Source of the DNA: Glandiceps talaboti
Lineage: Eukaryota > Hemichordata > Enteropneusta > Spengelidae
DNA length: 64,000 nt
Direction of reading: 5' to 3'
Assembly (NCBI RefSeq): GCF_964340395.1
Contig: NC_135556.1
Span: 5,228,501-5,292,500 of the forward strand
A program made the position numbers and the translations under genes. Shown piece by piece: positions 22,304 through 35,064 of this stretch. Positions within the stretch are counted from its first letter, which is position 1. Each line of letters begins with the position of its first letter. Below the pieces are notes generated by a model. It was not told the origin of the DNA, did no database searches, and saw only the letters and a list, made by a program, of their open reading frames with translations.

Positions 22304-22676
22304 TTTGGATATTCAAATATAGGTAGCCCGCGTGTTTTTAACGTTTGCAACCAGCTTTAAAAATGGCAAGATACCACAGAGCAACAACTCAGAAATCGTC
22401 GGGATTTCTGTTCATTTAGCTGTCAATTTCGCCGGTAAAAATGTGAGTTCTAAGCATATTTGTTCTAGCGATGTGGATTTTTGACTGATCTGGTCAATTT
22501 ATGTCATTTTTTTCAGGATATGAAAATTATAATAGTACTCATAGTACTTGATCAGTCTCAACCCTTGTGGGTTATTTCCATATGTGACCATTTCGGGGGG
22601 GGGGGGCAGTGTTTGGGTGTTCGTTGGTTTGTTGTCGTTTACTCATGTATGTATCTACTCATTTGTCAGTTTATTT

Positions 22677-22757
22677 TGTTTGTTTGTTTACTTGTTTATT
22701 TGTTTGTTTGTTTGTTTGTTTGTTTGTTTGTTTGTTTGTTTGTTTGTTTGTTTGTGT
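22677..22757. repeat. TTTG tetranucleotide repeat
   Basis: About 18 units with a few substitutions. Produces chance Cys-Leu-Phe-Val frames. Confidence 0.95.
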
Positions 22758-23081
22758 GTTTGTTTACTTGTATGTTTATTTTGTTTTGTTTATATTCGTA
22801 AACAGAACTAGATGAGCCTGAGCACCCTGTGATACAATGAGACTAACAGATACAGTCATGCATTTCGATTCAGTATTTTAAGCAATTACATATCGACATC
22901 ATGTAGTAACTTGCTGTCGTATTAAGCGCCGATACAGGTCAAGGTTTGTCTCCCGGGTTTGCCTACGCAATGGGAGGGATAACGGTTTCAGCCAGACAAT
23001 ATTGTAATACATACATACATACATACATACATACATACATACATACATACATACATGCATGCATTCATACATGCATGCATG

Positions 23082-23115
<34 letters not shown>

Positions 23116-23836
23116 TATATATATGAGTTGCTTCTTAGTACCTCAGACCTAATACCTCAGACCTAATAAGTGATCTAAGTTACAATATACACTAGTACCT
23201 ATGCTCATGCCTACTTGTGGTTGTGCTGTAGTTACATAAGTTTCGACATACTAATACATATCTTATTGTTTTCGTTCATTGGTATGGTATGTCCTTTCGA
23301 ACTCCTAGATCCTAAACACCATTGATCAAACATTGATTTTTTCCATTACATTCAAATTGTTTCTCTGTAGCCATGAGCTGTCAATCAACCGATGGTAAGT
23401 GGTTGTCATTATAATGTATTCAATTGTCAATCAATTGTCGGCAAATACTTGTTGTCGAATAGTTATTGTTTCGTTGTCAATCAGGCGTCGGTATTTGTTT
23501 GTCATCATGTTGACTAATGTATCCAGCTGTCGGCATAACCTATTTAAGTTTACTCAAAGGGCGGTACTCTTCCATCGTTGACTGAATGAGACGAACTAGC
23601 TAGTCTTGTAATTTTTCGAATGACAAATTTAACATCAATTGCTCAAAAGTATGACGGGTGGCTGGGGTTGGGAGGGGTGATTCTATTCCTCACTATGTTA
23701 CTATGTTGGTATTAATGGAATGAAAATGGACGGGGACAACACTTTTACTACTTTGATACTGTAGAACAAAAGTCCGCTGAAATTAATTAAACACCAAAAG
23801 TTAGTTTATTCATATCATTGCTGGTACGAAAGTGGG

Positions 23837-24068
23837 TAGACTGTCGACAGTCGTTCGTGCCTTTTTTGCTACGTTTCATCTAAAACAAAGGTCGTCGCCT
23901 CGCTCCGTAGCACTGAATACTAATGCGTACTGATAGGAACTGCGAGTGCCGAAGGCACGTGCGAACAGTACGCTGCTATATAGTATTGCTCCGGATCGGA
24001 GCGAGGCGACGACTTTAGTTTTTAGATAAAACGTAGCAACAAAGGCACGAACGACTGTCGACAGTCTA
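23837..24068. mobile_element. foldback MITE, D3 copy (9-bp target duplication)
   Basis: The TIRs begin TAGACTGTCGACAGTCGTTC and run for about 75 bp each. The flanking duplication is GAAAGTGGG (23828-23836) and GAAAGTAGG (24069-24077). It has no coding content. The 9-bp duplication with long TIRs fits a Mutator-like (MULE) MITE; that family call is inference. Confidence 0.85.
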
Positions 24069-24136
24069 GAAAGTAGGCTCTATGTTCCAATACACCTCCC
24101 TGCACACTGCAGTTTGTATTGTACACCGTGACGGGG

Positions 24137-24189
24137 CGCCCTCATCGGTCAACCCTTTCACAGTGCATGAGAGCATGCCGATGAGGGCG
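24137..24189 (+). repeat. conserved hairpin CGCCCTCATCGG...CCGATGAGGGCG (D3)
   Basis: A 12-bp inverted repeat with a loop of about 29 nt. Counterparts lie in D1 (about 6418-6475), D2 (about 16940-16980, one arm altered), D4 and D5. The arm sequence GCCCTCATCG also recurs alone at about 30645 and 33810. Confidence 0.6.
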
Positions 24190-26579
24190 GAGCGACACAA
24201 CGTATCTTATAATAGTCTAACCGTGGGTGATACAAATACTTCCATGGTACACCTACTGTCTCTGTAACAATTGAAACCATCCTTATTCCTATCACACGCT
24301 CTAGTGGATTTGTATTTTGGTAGTTATTTTCCTACTTGTATGTTATCACCGACATATGTTTCTTTTTATTCTCGTAATTAATTGACATCAATGAAAACAT
24401 CCCTTGGAATATACCGACGAACTCTAAATCTACTCTCGATTCGATAGCCTATTGACTTATAGTGTTATGAGTCACAGACCTAAATTATATCCAGGATATT
24501 TTGATAATTTTCAACTGTACAGTAAGTCGGTCAAAAACGTTTCAATAGCTTAACAACTAACTTTATTAAAATGACACCTCAGTCACTGTGAGCTGTCAAT
24601 CACCTATCGGTAAGTCTTTGTAACTGACTTCTTCTGTTGAACTTAGTTAATCATAAGGATGGTGTCCAGTTATCACCTTATAGACTGTCGGTAAGTCGTT
24701 GTCATTGTTTGAATTGATCACAAGGATGGTGTCCAATTTGTTATTCTCTTAGCTGTCAATAGGGTCTTGGCAGAAGAACTAAGTCGGTCTTGTCAAAATC
24801 CCTTTGAATTAAAGGGCGGCATAACGTTGTCGATTTAAAGACACAATTTACAATAGGATTACAATTTAGGTGTGAAAAACAGCTCTCTGTCAGAGCTCAT
24901 CCTCGTAAACCATAGCCTCTTTTACGGCACCGCGTACCGTCCAAGACTTTGTGCCACGTGACCTGCCAGGCTGAGGAAATTAAGTTCTGATTAGCGAGAA
25001 TAGGCAGAACTAATAGAAAAAGTTGGTCAAGAGCAAAATAATTATACTATGTAATCCGTGTAGCTCTACTGATAATGTAACGCTATTAATACGAGATTCC
25101 GCGATTGAACCCGTGATCGTTAACAACTGGTATATCTCCATCATAATGATATATCGCCATCATAAACGTGTTATCTCCACAGCACATTCACTAATTTGAG
25201 GATTTGGTAAATTCCAATGATTTAGTAGCTAGAAAAACACGAAGGTGGTTTCGTCGACCGACTGTATGAGAATATGAAGGACACTTGCAAATACAAAACA
25301 CATATTATGTTTTTGATGACTGTTGTACACGAGTTGTACAGAAGAATCATAGACATGGTTCTGCCTAGACTCTCTCACGGTCCTCGGAACTTCGCTTTAC
25401 TAAAATTAAAGCTAAACGAATTATTGTGTATGTACCGATATCAGCTATATAACCACACTCGAATATCCTCATCGACCATGATAGAGATAACCATTCGTTG
25501 ACGTGTGACTGCGACGCTCCGTGTTTTCGCGAAGCTCGGATTAATCATGAGAGTTTTTATTGCTTTGTGAAAAGTGGAAAGGGGTGGCAGTAAAACGATT
25601 GGACAAAGGAGGGACATACAGTACGTTGTTAGTCAAATAAGGCTAACCATGGATCTATCTAGTGATATAAGGGGAATACCCATTTTGCAATTTCGACATC
25701 TCACGTCTGTGTTGTATTGTGTGTGTCCATCGTGGTTGTCAACGTATTATATAAATGCCATCAAATACATGTGATTAATTCTAAACTTGGTATTCTTTTA
25801 TTAATCGGCCAATGTCATACCTAGTTTTCTATTGTTCTCTGAAGAATGTGTTAATGACGTTACTAATCGTCTACACCTTCCGTGAATTCAAATTCAACGC
25901 CGTTCACTCATTTCATTGTCGGGCTATTCTTTGGCATTGCCCCTTTAACAGTCGGTAACTACAAGGGGTGACGTCATTTTTATGACTTGGTAAGACAGGT
26001 TCATGTGAACGGTTGACAAACTGATACTTTGATTTTCTTAGGTATAATATCCTTTGATCACTGACAAGGAAGAATATACTTTGATACAGTCAGTTGGGTG
26101 CTACTAGTAGTACAGTTACGTCATAGGGGTAGCTTAACATAACGTTTCAGTGTCCAAATACTGTAGTTGTGGTTAGAACAGGTACTATTAGTAATAATCA
26201 ATGACCCAACCCGTTGTCCTTACCAACACTCTCAATGTTATTATATTATTGCATGAGTGGCACTTCTATGGTTATAATTGTTATGCAGGTGGTAATAGAA
26301 TCCTGTATTTGTAGTCGAAAAAGTCTGTCCAATGTTGCAATTGATTGATGTAGTGATTTGGGCTGTGAGGTTTTGCACAATTAAGTTTAATTTACTCCGC
26401 TATGTTTGCGTTAAAAGACTCGAAAACCGAGTCTAGATCAATAGAAGACACCAAAGTTGCGGCTTTTCTACAAAGATTCGTTCAACTTTTGTCACATTAA
26501 CACTCCGGAACTTTGATAGAAAACCGCACATAGTTCGGTTACCACGTGACTGGGTCATCTTACTATCAAGTGATAAAAT

Positions 26580-26610
26580 ATGCAAATCTATTGTTTTCGT
26601 GTCTATAAAA
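26580..26610 (+). promoter_or_regulatory. core promoter module of homeobox copy 3
   Basis: Octamer ATGCAAAT at 26580-26587 and TATAAAA at 26604-26610; a CACGTG E-box lies just upstream near 26543. The ATG inside the octamer opens the coding frame but sits before the TATA box, so it is not a likely start. Confidence 0.58.
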
Positions 26611-26699
26611 TCGAAAGTTTGACAAGAATAGTCATCATTCTGCCAAGAGAGTTACAACTTGACTGTTCTCCTCTCAAACTATCAACATCAAAATCAACC

Positions 26700-27713
26700 A
26701 TGTATGCTGTATCTCAGTACTCTCATGTTCAAGTTCACCATGGTGCCACGTCTGTCGATGACATCAACATGCAAGTCATCTTTGCCACGACTGGTCTGCC
26801 TCCCTTCTCGTCTCCAAGCAACGTCACGTCATCGGAACCAGTGTCCAGATCAGAACTTAATGACATCTTGGATGAACTTGGTTTTTCAGGTGAGCATTGT
26901 TGCCTTATACTTACACTCTTAAAAGGGAATTATTCCAAACTATTCAACAACTCTAGTATGAACGTAACACAAAATTGGAATAAACATCTTCCAATTTATC
27001 CAGGATTTCTCAGAAATTTTTTTAAGTTACCTGATTGGCAGTCAAGTATATACAATTCATTCACATCCTTTTCTATTACTTGTTTCGGCACAATATATTA
27101 ATTTTAAACTGCAAGTTTTAACAACTATCTCCATACCGTTTTAAGTGTTATATGTTTATTGATATCGTGTTTTCGATCCATATTATCTTTTTACAGATAC
27201 TACAGATAACCAGTCATTTTATACACCGTCCCATAGCGATGACGTCATTCCCACACTGTCTCCACCAATGGTTATCCGCGAAGATGAAGAACTCTCTATA
27301 GCTGATTGGATTCGTATCAACCATGCGCCCTCAGTGTTGACTATTAGATCGTACACCACGCATAGATGTTTACCTGCCATTCGTCCCGAACAAGAAGTAG
27401 TCTTAGAAACCACATTCAGAACACAACGGTATCCTTGTAGTGACGTCAGACGAAGATTGGCGAAAGTGACTGGGTTGACCTTTGATTTCGTAAATGTAAG
27501 TATATGAACTTTTAAAATGATATTGAGCTAATGTTTGTTTTAATTGTTCAATAATGTCCTGATTACCGCCGATATTTAATTTTATCGTCTTACCCACAGA
27601 ACTGGTTTTCAAGTCGTCGTGAACAGGTACAACGCGTCAGAAAACGTCTCCATTTCCCATGTGATCCCTGTATCAACAACGCAGATGCCCTTCGAACCAG
27701 TCGGAAGAATTAA
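26700..27713 (+). CDS. divergent homeobox gene, copy 3 (three exons, intact)
   Basis: Coding exons are 26700-26889, 27197-27495 and 27600-27713, with introns of 307 and 104 bp. Intron 2 has lost about 85 bp by a deletion between two short similar runs (TCGCCTTA and TCGTCTTA), with the splice sites preserved. The 200-residue product differs from copies 2 and 4 by P5S and H91R only; the homeodomain (118-177) is unchanged, including Ser50-Ser51. Start choice: first ATG after the TATA box, with A at -3. Confidence 0.86.
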
Positions 27714-27855
27714 CGATCGATCATAACACACGAATCATCAAATGTAATATTTTGAACTTACGTTCAGTAATTGAGTTCAGAAAACGTGTATGTTATTTTT
27801 TATTACATTGAATGGGTGAAATTTTATCAACTGTATATATTTAACTTATTTATAG

Positions 27856-27861
27856 AATAAA
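27856..27861 (+). terminator. poly(A) signal of homeobox copy 3
   Basis: AATAAA about 145 nt after the stop codon. Confidence 0.75.
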
Positions 27862-27902
27862 TTGTTAGTGGTTTTCCACATGTTCAAGTATTATATTTAT
27901 AT

Positions 27903-27957
27903 TGTATGTATGTATGTATGTATGTATGTATGTATGTATGTATGTATGTATGTATGT
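27903..27957. repeat. TATG microsatellite (copy 3, short)
   Basis: About 13 units, much shorter than in the other copies. Unrelated sequence follows directly. Confidence 0.97.
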
Positions 27958-28214
27958 GGAGTGTGAATGTGTGCCCGCCTAAGACATTGGAGTCAATTCC
28001 TGGCTTGTTTTGGCTCATTTTTGGTTGGTCTTGGTTAGTTTTGGCTCGTTTATGCTCGTTTATTGGTTGTTTGGGACAATTTAGATAGAATTTACAGATT
28101 ATAGGTAGTTTCAAAATTTATCAAAGACCATTGACAATAGGCTAATTGATTAGTATTTATTATCACATTTCCCATGATGCAACATTCAACATGGCGGGTT
28201 TGCAAGTTGCCTAT

Positions 28215-28981
28215 TCATGCATCTGATTGTTGGTTGACTGCATGAGTGATGTCTGGGGTGAGGTAGTCCTATAAGCTGGTCTCTCCCTAGCAGATTTAGA
28301 GATTTCTTGGCTCTATTAAGGCAATTTAGGTTGGTAAGGGTAGTGGCATTACTATTGCAAATATAGTAAACTCACTGATATGTTAGAGAATGTAAGCTCC
28401 TTATATCTACTACATGTATTATGTATAATACAAACTGGAATCTGATCAGATGTTGTGATTTGTAGTGTCGATAACAAGTAATGTCCAAAATTGAAAGCTT
28501 ACTATGCGTATTAATCTCTTCAATGCTTCATACTGAAGAGTAGAACAATTTAGATTAACTTCTTTAAATTTATTAACAATCTATACCATTACAGAACTTT
28601 CCACTTTTGGCCAAAAGTACAATACATTGTATGTGAAGCATATTCACCATTGATTATGAAATACCCAAGTATTTGCATGGCTATGTTTTGTAACTAGTGT
28701 GGTAGGTAATACATTGTATATGTATTAAATATGTGTAAAGTTATGTTTGAGTGTCATTCCAGGTGAAGTATTATATTTAAAAAATGGGGACAAGAACAAA
28801 TTCCACAGTTCAGACAAGGTCATGCCACAGTAGATTCATGGATTTTTCTTCCATCAAATTCCAAAACACAATGACCCCCCCCCCTCCCATCCAATATTTT
28901 CAAAAACAGGGTAACCCCTACTAATCCACACCCTACCCCGCCCCGGGCCCCCCACCCAGACCGAAGAAACTGACCGCTCCC
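28215..28981. mobile_element. right-hand part of a second TIR transposon of the 13980-15971 family
   Basis: Collinear with about 15165-15971, ending GAAGAAACTGACCGCTCCC at 28981 and followed by TTA. The left part is missing. Confidence 0.7.
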
Positions 28982-29744
28982 TTACTTAAACTTACTTAGT
29001 AATACTTACTTACTTTTTCTTCTTCTGTTAACTTGCTGTATTACATTATAAAAAAACCACAAATGGTAGCTTTAATCTCATAGACACATATCAAAATGTT
29101 TCTGTGTCCACTATGGTGCTATACATTATTTGCCACGATGACATTTCAACTTCGAGTTTTACGCAGACGACATCTTCAAATATAATGGACCTGGGTCTCT
29201 TAGGAAGTCAATCGTGCACTTCAGTTGACTGAATAGAATGTTCAATTGTTCCCTGGTTTCCTGGAAAGAGGCGAGAATAAAACCCACAAAATAAGGGTTA
29301 CCATAAAGAGATTCCATCTTCCAAGAATCTTATTCAATGTTGCTTGCGTATAATTATAACTGTCATCTGGAGTTTATCTACATTTCGAGTTGGAAATGGA
29401 AGAATAATATCCATGGACTGCTGTTCCGGAGTCTCACCCTGGTGAATTGAAGAAATAGCCTGGTATCTTTGAAAAGTGTTACGTCAGACTATGGATGTAT
29501 TAGTAATTGTATAGAGCGTATATTGATACATCTGTAGTACTAGTAGCAGGCTTAGTGTCATATTTTCCTTACGAAAACAATTCTATTACGTCTCCCTGTA
29601 TTGCAGCTGTGTCGGAAACTGTGCACAGGTTGTGTACATGCACAGACTGGTACATGCACTGTGTGCGCGTTCAACATATATTGAACAGCGCCCGCACTCG
29701 TTGATAAAGATTACTATTCACGGGAGTAACTACAAAGATAGTCC
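28982..29744. other. intergenic, no gene recognised
   Basis: Unique to this gap between D3 and D4. Short open frames show no domain signal. Confidence 0.45.
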
Positions 29745-29970
29745 AACTGGCATTGTAGCACGTCAACACTTTCAGAAAATAGTACCAAATCGTCAGCATA
29801 CATTAAAAGAAAAAGACTCTGGGATTTACAATCAAAGGGAATACAATCATTAGTCAAAACCCCCATTTCCAAGTCATTAGTATAATGCATTGAAAATAAA
29901 ATAGGGGAGACTACTTCTCCTTACATTAACCCAGCCAAGAGTACTAGTCTAGTGAAATAATGTTTCTTGA
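29745..29970 (-). mobile_element. LINE reverse transcriptase fragment with YADD box
   Basis: The minus strand reads GEVVSPILFSMHYTNDLEMG and, after about 22 residues, FLLMYADDLVLFSESVDVLQ. YADD is the catalytic motif of reverse transcriptase. A stop precedes GEVVSP, and the frame is lost outside this window. Dead fragment. Confidence 0.8.
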
Positions 29971-30002
29971 AATCTAACCCAATGGCGTCATTGTGCAGTT
30001 TG

Positions 30003-30600
30003 GTAGACTCTCTCACAGTCCTCGGAGCTTCGCATCGCTAAAACGACTGCTTTGTATGTACCGACACAGACAAGAAACAAGACGTATTAGCAACAAGCCT
30101 TCTCCCATTGGTCGAACATAGCATAGTCTCGGGTAGACATTAATCTATTGTCATGGAAATAACTTTTCAACATGTGAATCTACCCGAATTCATTATAGTC
30201 TCGCATAAATCAACAAACCACACGATACTACTCGATATTACGATGGGAAAGTTTGCTATCCTACTGATAGAATCAACAATAGCCATTACCAATCTGTCTT
30301 CTATACTTGTCTGTCTTCTTAATTGTCTGTTGTGGTACCGACTCTATCTACCGCATAATATTGTGCTTTGATTTGTAGTCGAATGTTCTTGTAATAGTGC
30401 GCCCACATCGACGACATACGTATACGATTAATCATTCGTTGACGTGTACGTGTTACAACTGCGATGCTCCTGGTCTTGTTGCTAAACCCCCTGGCTATGT
30501 GAAGGCGACCGAAGGTCGCTAGTGAGGGCGATGGTCGTTCCATCCTCATATCTATCAGAAGAAAGCCCGAGGTCTAGCAGCAAGACCATCGACCATGGAA
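30003..30600. repeat. dispersed sequence related to the D3-D5 replacement segment
   Basis: TAGACTCTCTCACAGTCCTCGGAGCTTCGC at 30005 and the CATTCGTTGACGTGT part at 30430 match pieces of 33695-33890 and its D3/D5 counterparts. Order is similar but the spacing is larger here. It looks like an older or fuller copy of the element that entered the duplicons. Confidence 0.5.
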
Positions 30601-31033
30601 GCGGTCGCAGTAACACGTCAACGAATTGTTAGCCTTATGTAGTCGATGAGGGCGCACAGTACACGGATACTGTACTCAAGTACAGACAGAGCATACAGAA
30701 TGTGGCAGTACATGCAAAACAACCCTTTCCGATAGTGACGCTCCCGAGACTGTAGAGAATCTGCAGTTGCCGATATGAACTGAGCATGTGCATCACCTCT
30801 CAGGTTCCCCTTGTTCCTCTAATACGTTCTGATAACCAGTCATTTACTTTGGTTACTTCGCCATACAATGAGACTTACAGATACAGTCATGTATTTCGAT
30901 TCAGTATTTTAAGCAATTACATATCTACATCATGTAGTAAACTTGCTGTCGTATTAAGCGCCGATACAAGTCAAGGCTTGTCTCCCGGGTTTGCCTACGC
31001 ATAAAGGTTTCAGCCGGACAATATTGTAATACA

Positions 31034-31137
<104 letters not shown>

Positions 31138-32137
31138 TTGCTTCTTAGTACCTCAGACCTAATAAGTGATCTAAGTTACAATATACACTAGTACATATAT
31201 GCTCATGCCTACTTGTGGTTGTGCTGTGGTTACATACTAATACATACATAAGTTTCGACATAAGTTTCGACATACTAATACATATCTTTTTGTTTTCGTT
31301 CATTGGTAAGGTATGTCCTTTCGAACTCTTAGATCCTAAACACCATTGATCAAACAACATTGATGTTTTCCATTACATTCAAATTCTTTCTCTGTTGCCA
31401 TGAGCTGTCAATCAACCGATGGTAAGTGGTTGTCATTATAATGTATTCAATTGTCAATCAATTGTCGGCAAATACTTGTTGTCGTAGTTATTGTTTAGTT
31501 TTCAATCAAGCATCGGTATTTGTTTGTCATCATGTTGACTAATGTATCCAGCTGTCGGCATATATAACATATTTAAGTTTACTCAAAGGGCGGTACTCTT
31601 CCATCGTTGACTGAATGAGACGAACTAGCTAGTCTTGTCATTTTTCGAATGACAAATTTAACATCAATTGCTCGGGTGGCTGGGGTGAGGTGGGGTGATT
31701 CTATTCCTCACTATGTTACTATGTTGGTATTAATGGAATGAAAATGGACGGGGACAACACTTTTACTACTTTGATACTGTAGAACAAAAGTCCGCTGAAG
31801 TTAATTAAACACCAAAAGTTAGTTTGCCACTATTTATGTAATAAAAAATGCTCAGTCCATGATCTCATTGTAAGTATTCTCTTGATCATGGCGTATATAA
31901 TATATTGCATGTATATATATATATATTGAGTATATTCATATCAGTGCTAGATGACTTTGTCGTCTACAACCCACCGATCAATAGATAGAAATCAAAGGCA
32001 ATACCTCATAAAGATTATCACTGAATAGGAAATTGATAGTACTCACTGCTATCATGACGCACATTGTAAATTAAACGATCATAAAAGTATGTAATCCTTA
32101 CATCTGATTTCAACCATAGACCCTACACGAAAGTCGG

Positions 32138-32370
32138 TAGACTGTCGACAGTCGTTCGTGCCTTTTTTGCTACGTTTCACCTAAAACAAAAGTCGTCGCC
32201 TCGCTCCGTAGCACTGAATACCAATGCGTACTGATAGGAACTGCGAGTGCCGAAGGCACATGCGAACAGTACGCTGCTATATAGTATATTGCTCCGGATC
32301 GGAGCGAGGCGACGACTTTAGTTTTAGATAAAACGTAGCAACAAAGGCACGAACGACTGTCGACAGTCTA
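32138..32370. mobile_element. foldback MITE, D4 copy
   Basis: Same element and same insertion point as in D3 and D5. Flanks are GAAAGTCGG (32129-32137) and GAAAGTAGG (32371-32379). Confidence 0.85.
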
Positions 32371-34943
32371 GAAAGTAGGCTCTATGTTCCAATACACCTC
32401 CCTGCACACTGCAGTTTGTATTGTACACTGTGACGGGGCGCCGTCATCGGTCAACCCTTTCACAGCGCATGAGAGCATGCCGATGAGGGCGGAGCGACAC
32501 TACGTATCTTAAAATAGTCTAACCGTGGGTGATACAAATACTTCAATGGTAAACCTACTGTCTCTGTAACAATTGAAACCATCCTTATTCCTATCACACG
32601 CTCTAGTGGATTTGTATTTTGGTAGTTATTTTCCTACTTGTATGTTATCACCGACATATGTTTCTTTTTATTCTCGTAATTAATTGACATCAATGAAAAC
32701 ATCCCTTGGAATATACCGACGAACTCTAAATCTACTCTCGTTTCGATAGCCTATTGACTTATAGTGTTATGAGTCACAGACCTAAATTATATCCAGGATA
32801 TTTTGGTAATTTTCAACTGTACAGTAAGCCGGCCAAAAACGTTTCAATAGCTTAACAACTAACTTTATTAAAATGACACGTCAGTCAATGTGAGCTGTCA
32901 ATCATCTATCGGTAAGTCTTTGTAACTGACTTCTTCTGTTGAACCTAGTTAATCACAAGGATGGTGTCCAGTTATGACCTTATCGACTGTCGGTAAGTCG
33001 TTATCATTGTTTGAATTGATCACAAGGATGGTGTCCAATTTGTTATTCTCTTAGCTGTCAATAGGGTCTTGGCAGAAGAACTAAGTCGGTCTTGTCAAAA
33101 TCCCTTTGAATTAAAGGGCGGCATACCGTTGTCGATTTAAAGACGCAATTTACAATAGGATTACAATTTAGGTGTGAAAAACAGCTCTATCTCTGTCAGA
33201 GCTCATCCTCGTAAACCATAGCCTCTTTTACGGCACCGCGTACCGTCCAAGACTTTGTGCCACCTCAGACCACTGTTCTCTATAGTGGTGCCAGGCTGAT
33301 GAAAAATAAGCTCTGCTTAGCGCGAATGGACAGAGCTAGTAGAAAAAGTTGGTCAAGTGCAAAATAATTATACTATATAATCCGTGTAGCTCTACTGATA
33401 ATGTTACTCTAATACGAGATTCCGCGATTGAACCCCTGACCGTTAACAACTGGTATATCTCCATCATAATGATATATCGCCATCGTAAACATGCTATCTC
33501 CACAGCACATTCACTAATTTGAGGATTTGGTAAATTCCAATGCGTACTTCTCTTAGTAGCTAGAAAAACACGAATGTGGTTTCGTCGACCGACTGTATGA
33601 GAATATGAAGGACACTTGCAAATACAAAACACACATATTATTATGTTTTTGATGACTGTCGTACACGAGTTGTACTGAAGAATCATAGACATGGTTATGC
33701 CTAGACTCTCTCACGGTCCTCGGAACTTCGCTTTACTAAAATTAAAGCTAAACGAATTATTTTGTGTGTACCGATACCAGCTATATAACCGTACTCGAAT
33801 ATCCTTGTGCTGTGCGCCCTCATCGACCATGATAGAGATAACCATTCGTTGACGTGTGACTGCGACGCTCCGTGTTTTCGCGAAGCTCTGATCAATCATG
33901 ATAGTTTTTATTGCTTTGTGAAAAGTGGAAAGGGGTGGCAGTAAAAAGATTGGACAAAGGATGGACATACAGTACGTTGTTAGTCAAATAACACTAACCA
34001 TGGATATATCTTTTGATATAATATAAGGGGAAAACCCATTTTGCATTTTAGACATCTCACGTCTGTGTTGTATTGTGTGTGTCCATCGTGGTTGTCAACG
34101 TATTACATACATGCCATCAAATACATGTGATTAATTCTAAACTTGGTATTCTTTTATTAATCGGCCAATGTCATACCTTGTTTTCTATTGTTCTCTGAAG
34201 TATGTGTTAATGACGTCACTAATCGTCTGCACCTTCCGTGAATTCAAATTCAACGCCGTTCATTAATTTCATTGTCGGGCTATTCTTTGGCATTGCCCCT
34301 TTAACAGTCGGTAACTACAAGGGGTGACGTCATTTTATGGCTCGGTAAGACCGGTTCATGTCAACGGTTGACAAACTGATACTTTGATTTTCTTAGGTAT
34401 AATTTCCTTTGATCACATGTACAGACAAGGAAGAATATGCTTTGATACAGTCAGTTGGGTGCTACTAGTAGTACTGTTACGTCATAGGGGTAGCTTAATA
34501 TAACGTTTCAGTGTCCAAATACTGTAGTTGTGGTTAGAACAGGTACTATTAGTAATAATCAATGACCCAACCCGTTGTCCTTACCAACACTCTCAACGTT
34601 ATTATGTTATTGCATGAGTGGCACTTCTATAGTTACAATTGTTATGCAGGTGGTAATAGAATCCTGTATTTGTAGTCGAAAAAGTCTGTCCAATGTTGCA
34701 ATTGATTGATGTAGTGATTTGGGCTGTTAGGTTTTGCACAATTAAGTTTAATTTACTCTGCTATGTTTGCGTTAAAAGACTCGAAAACCGAGTCTAGATC
34801 AATAGAAGACAGCAAAGTTGCGGCTTTTCTACAAAGATTCATTCAACTTTTGGGGTCACATTAACATTCCGGAACTTTGATAGAAAACCGCACATAGTTC
34901 GGTTACCACGTGACTGGGTCATCTTACTATCAAGTGATAAAAT

Positions 34944-34980
34944 ATGCAAATCTAGATCTATTGTTTTCGTGTCTATAAAA
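34944..34980 (+). promoter_or_regulatory. core promoter module of homeobox copy 4
   Basis: Octamer ATGCAAAT at 34944-34951 and TATAAAA at 34974-34980; CACGTG near 34907 upstream. Confidence 0.58.
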
Positions 34981-35064
34981 TCGAAAATTTGACAAGAATA
35001 GTCATCATTCTGCCAAGAGAGTTACAACTTGACTCTTCTCAAACTATCAACATCAAAATCAACC

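Larger units (their letters stand above)
22833..27957 (+). repeat. duplicon D3 (carries homeobox copy 3)
   Basis: Matches D4 from an ATACAATGAGACT start, with a CATA tract at about 23009-23100, through the gene to a short TATG tract at 27903-27957. It then diverges, lacking the downstream LINE zone of D2, D4 and D5. It carries the MITE at 23837-24068. A segment at about 25365-25545 (starts AGACTCTCTCACGGTCCTCG) is shared with D4 and D5 and replaces D2 sequence. Confidence 0.88.

Noticed and set aside
22899-23152. Frames around a CATA tract at the start of D3
   Set aside because: Simple-repeat artefacts with no conserved counterpart in D4 beyond the repeat.
24082-24267. Conserved 60-codon frame in D3 and D5 near the hairpin (also at 39283-39465)
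   Set aside because: It is open only because the duplicons are nearly identical. The frame is broken in the other duplicons and overlaps the hairpin and MITE edge.
26580-26699. In-frame upstream ATG giving a 41-residue N-terminal extension to homeobox copy 3 (and copy 1)
   Set aside because: That ATG lies inside the octamer and before the TATA box, and the extension does not hold in all copies. The first ATG after the TATA box is shared by all five.
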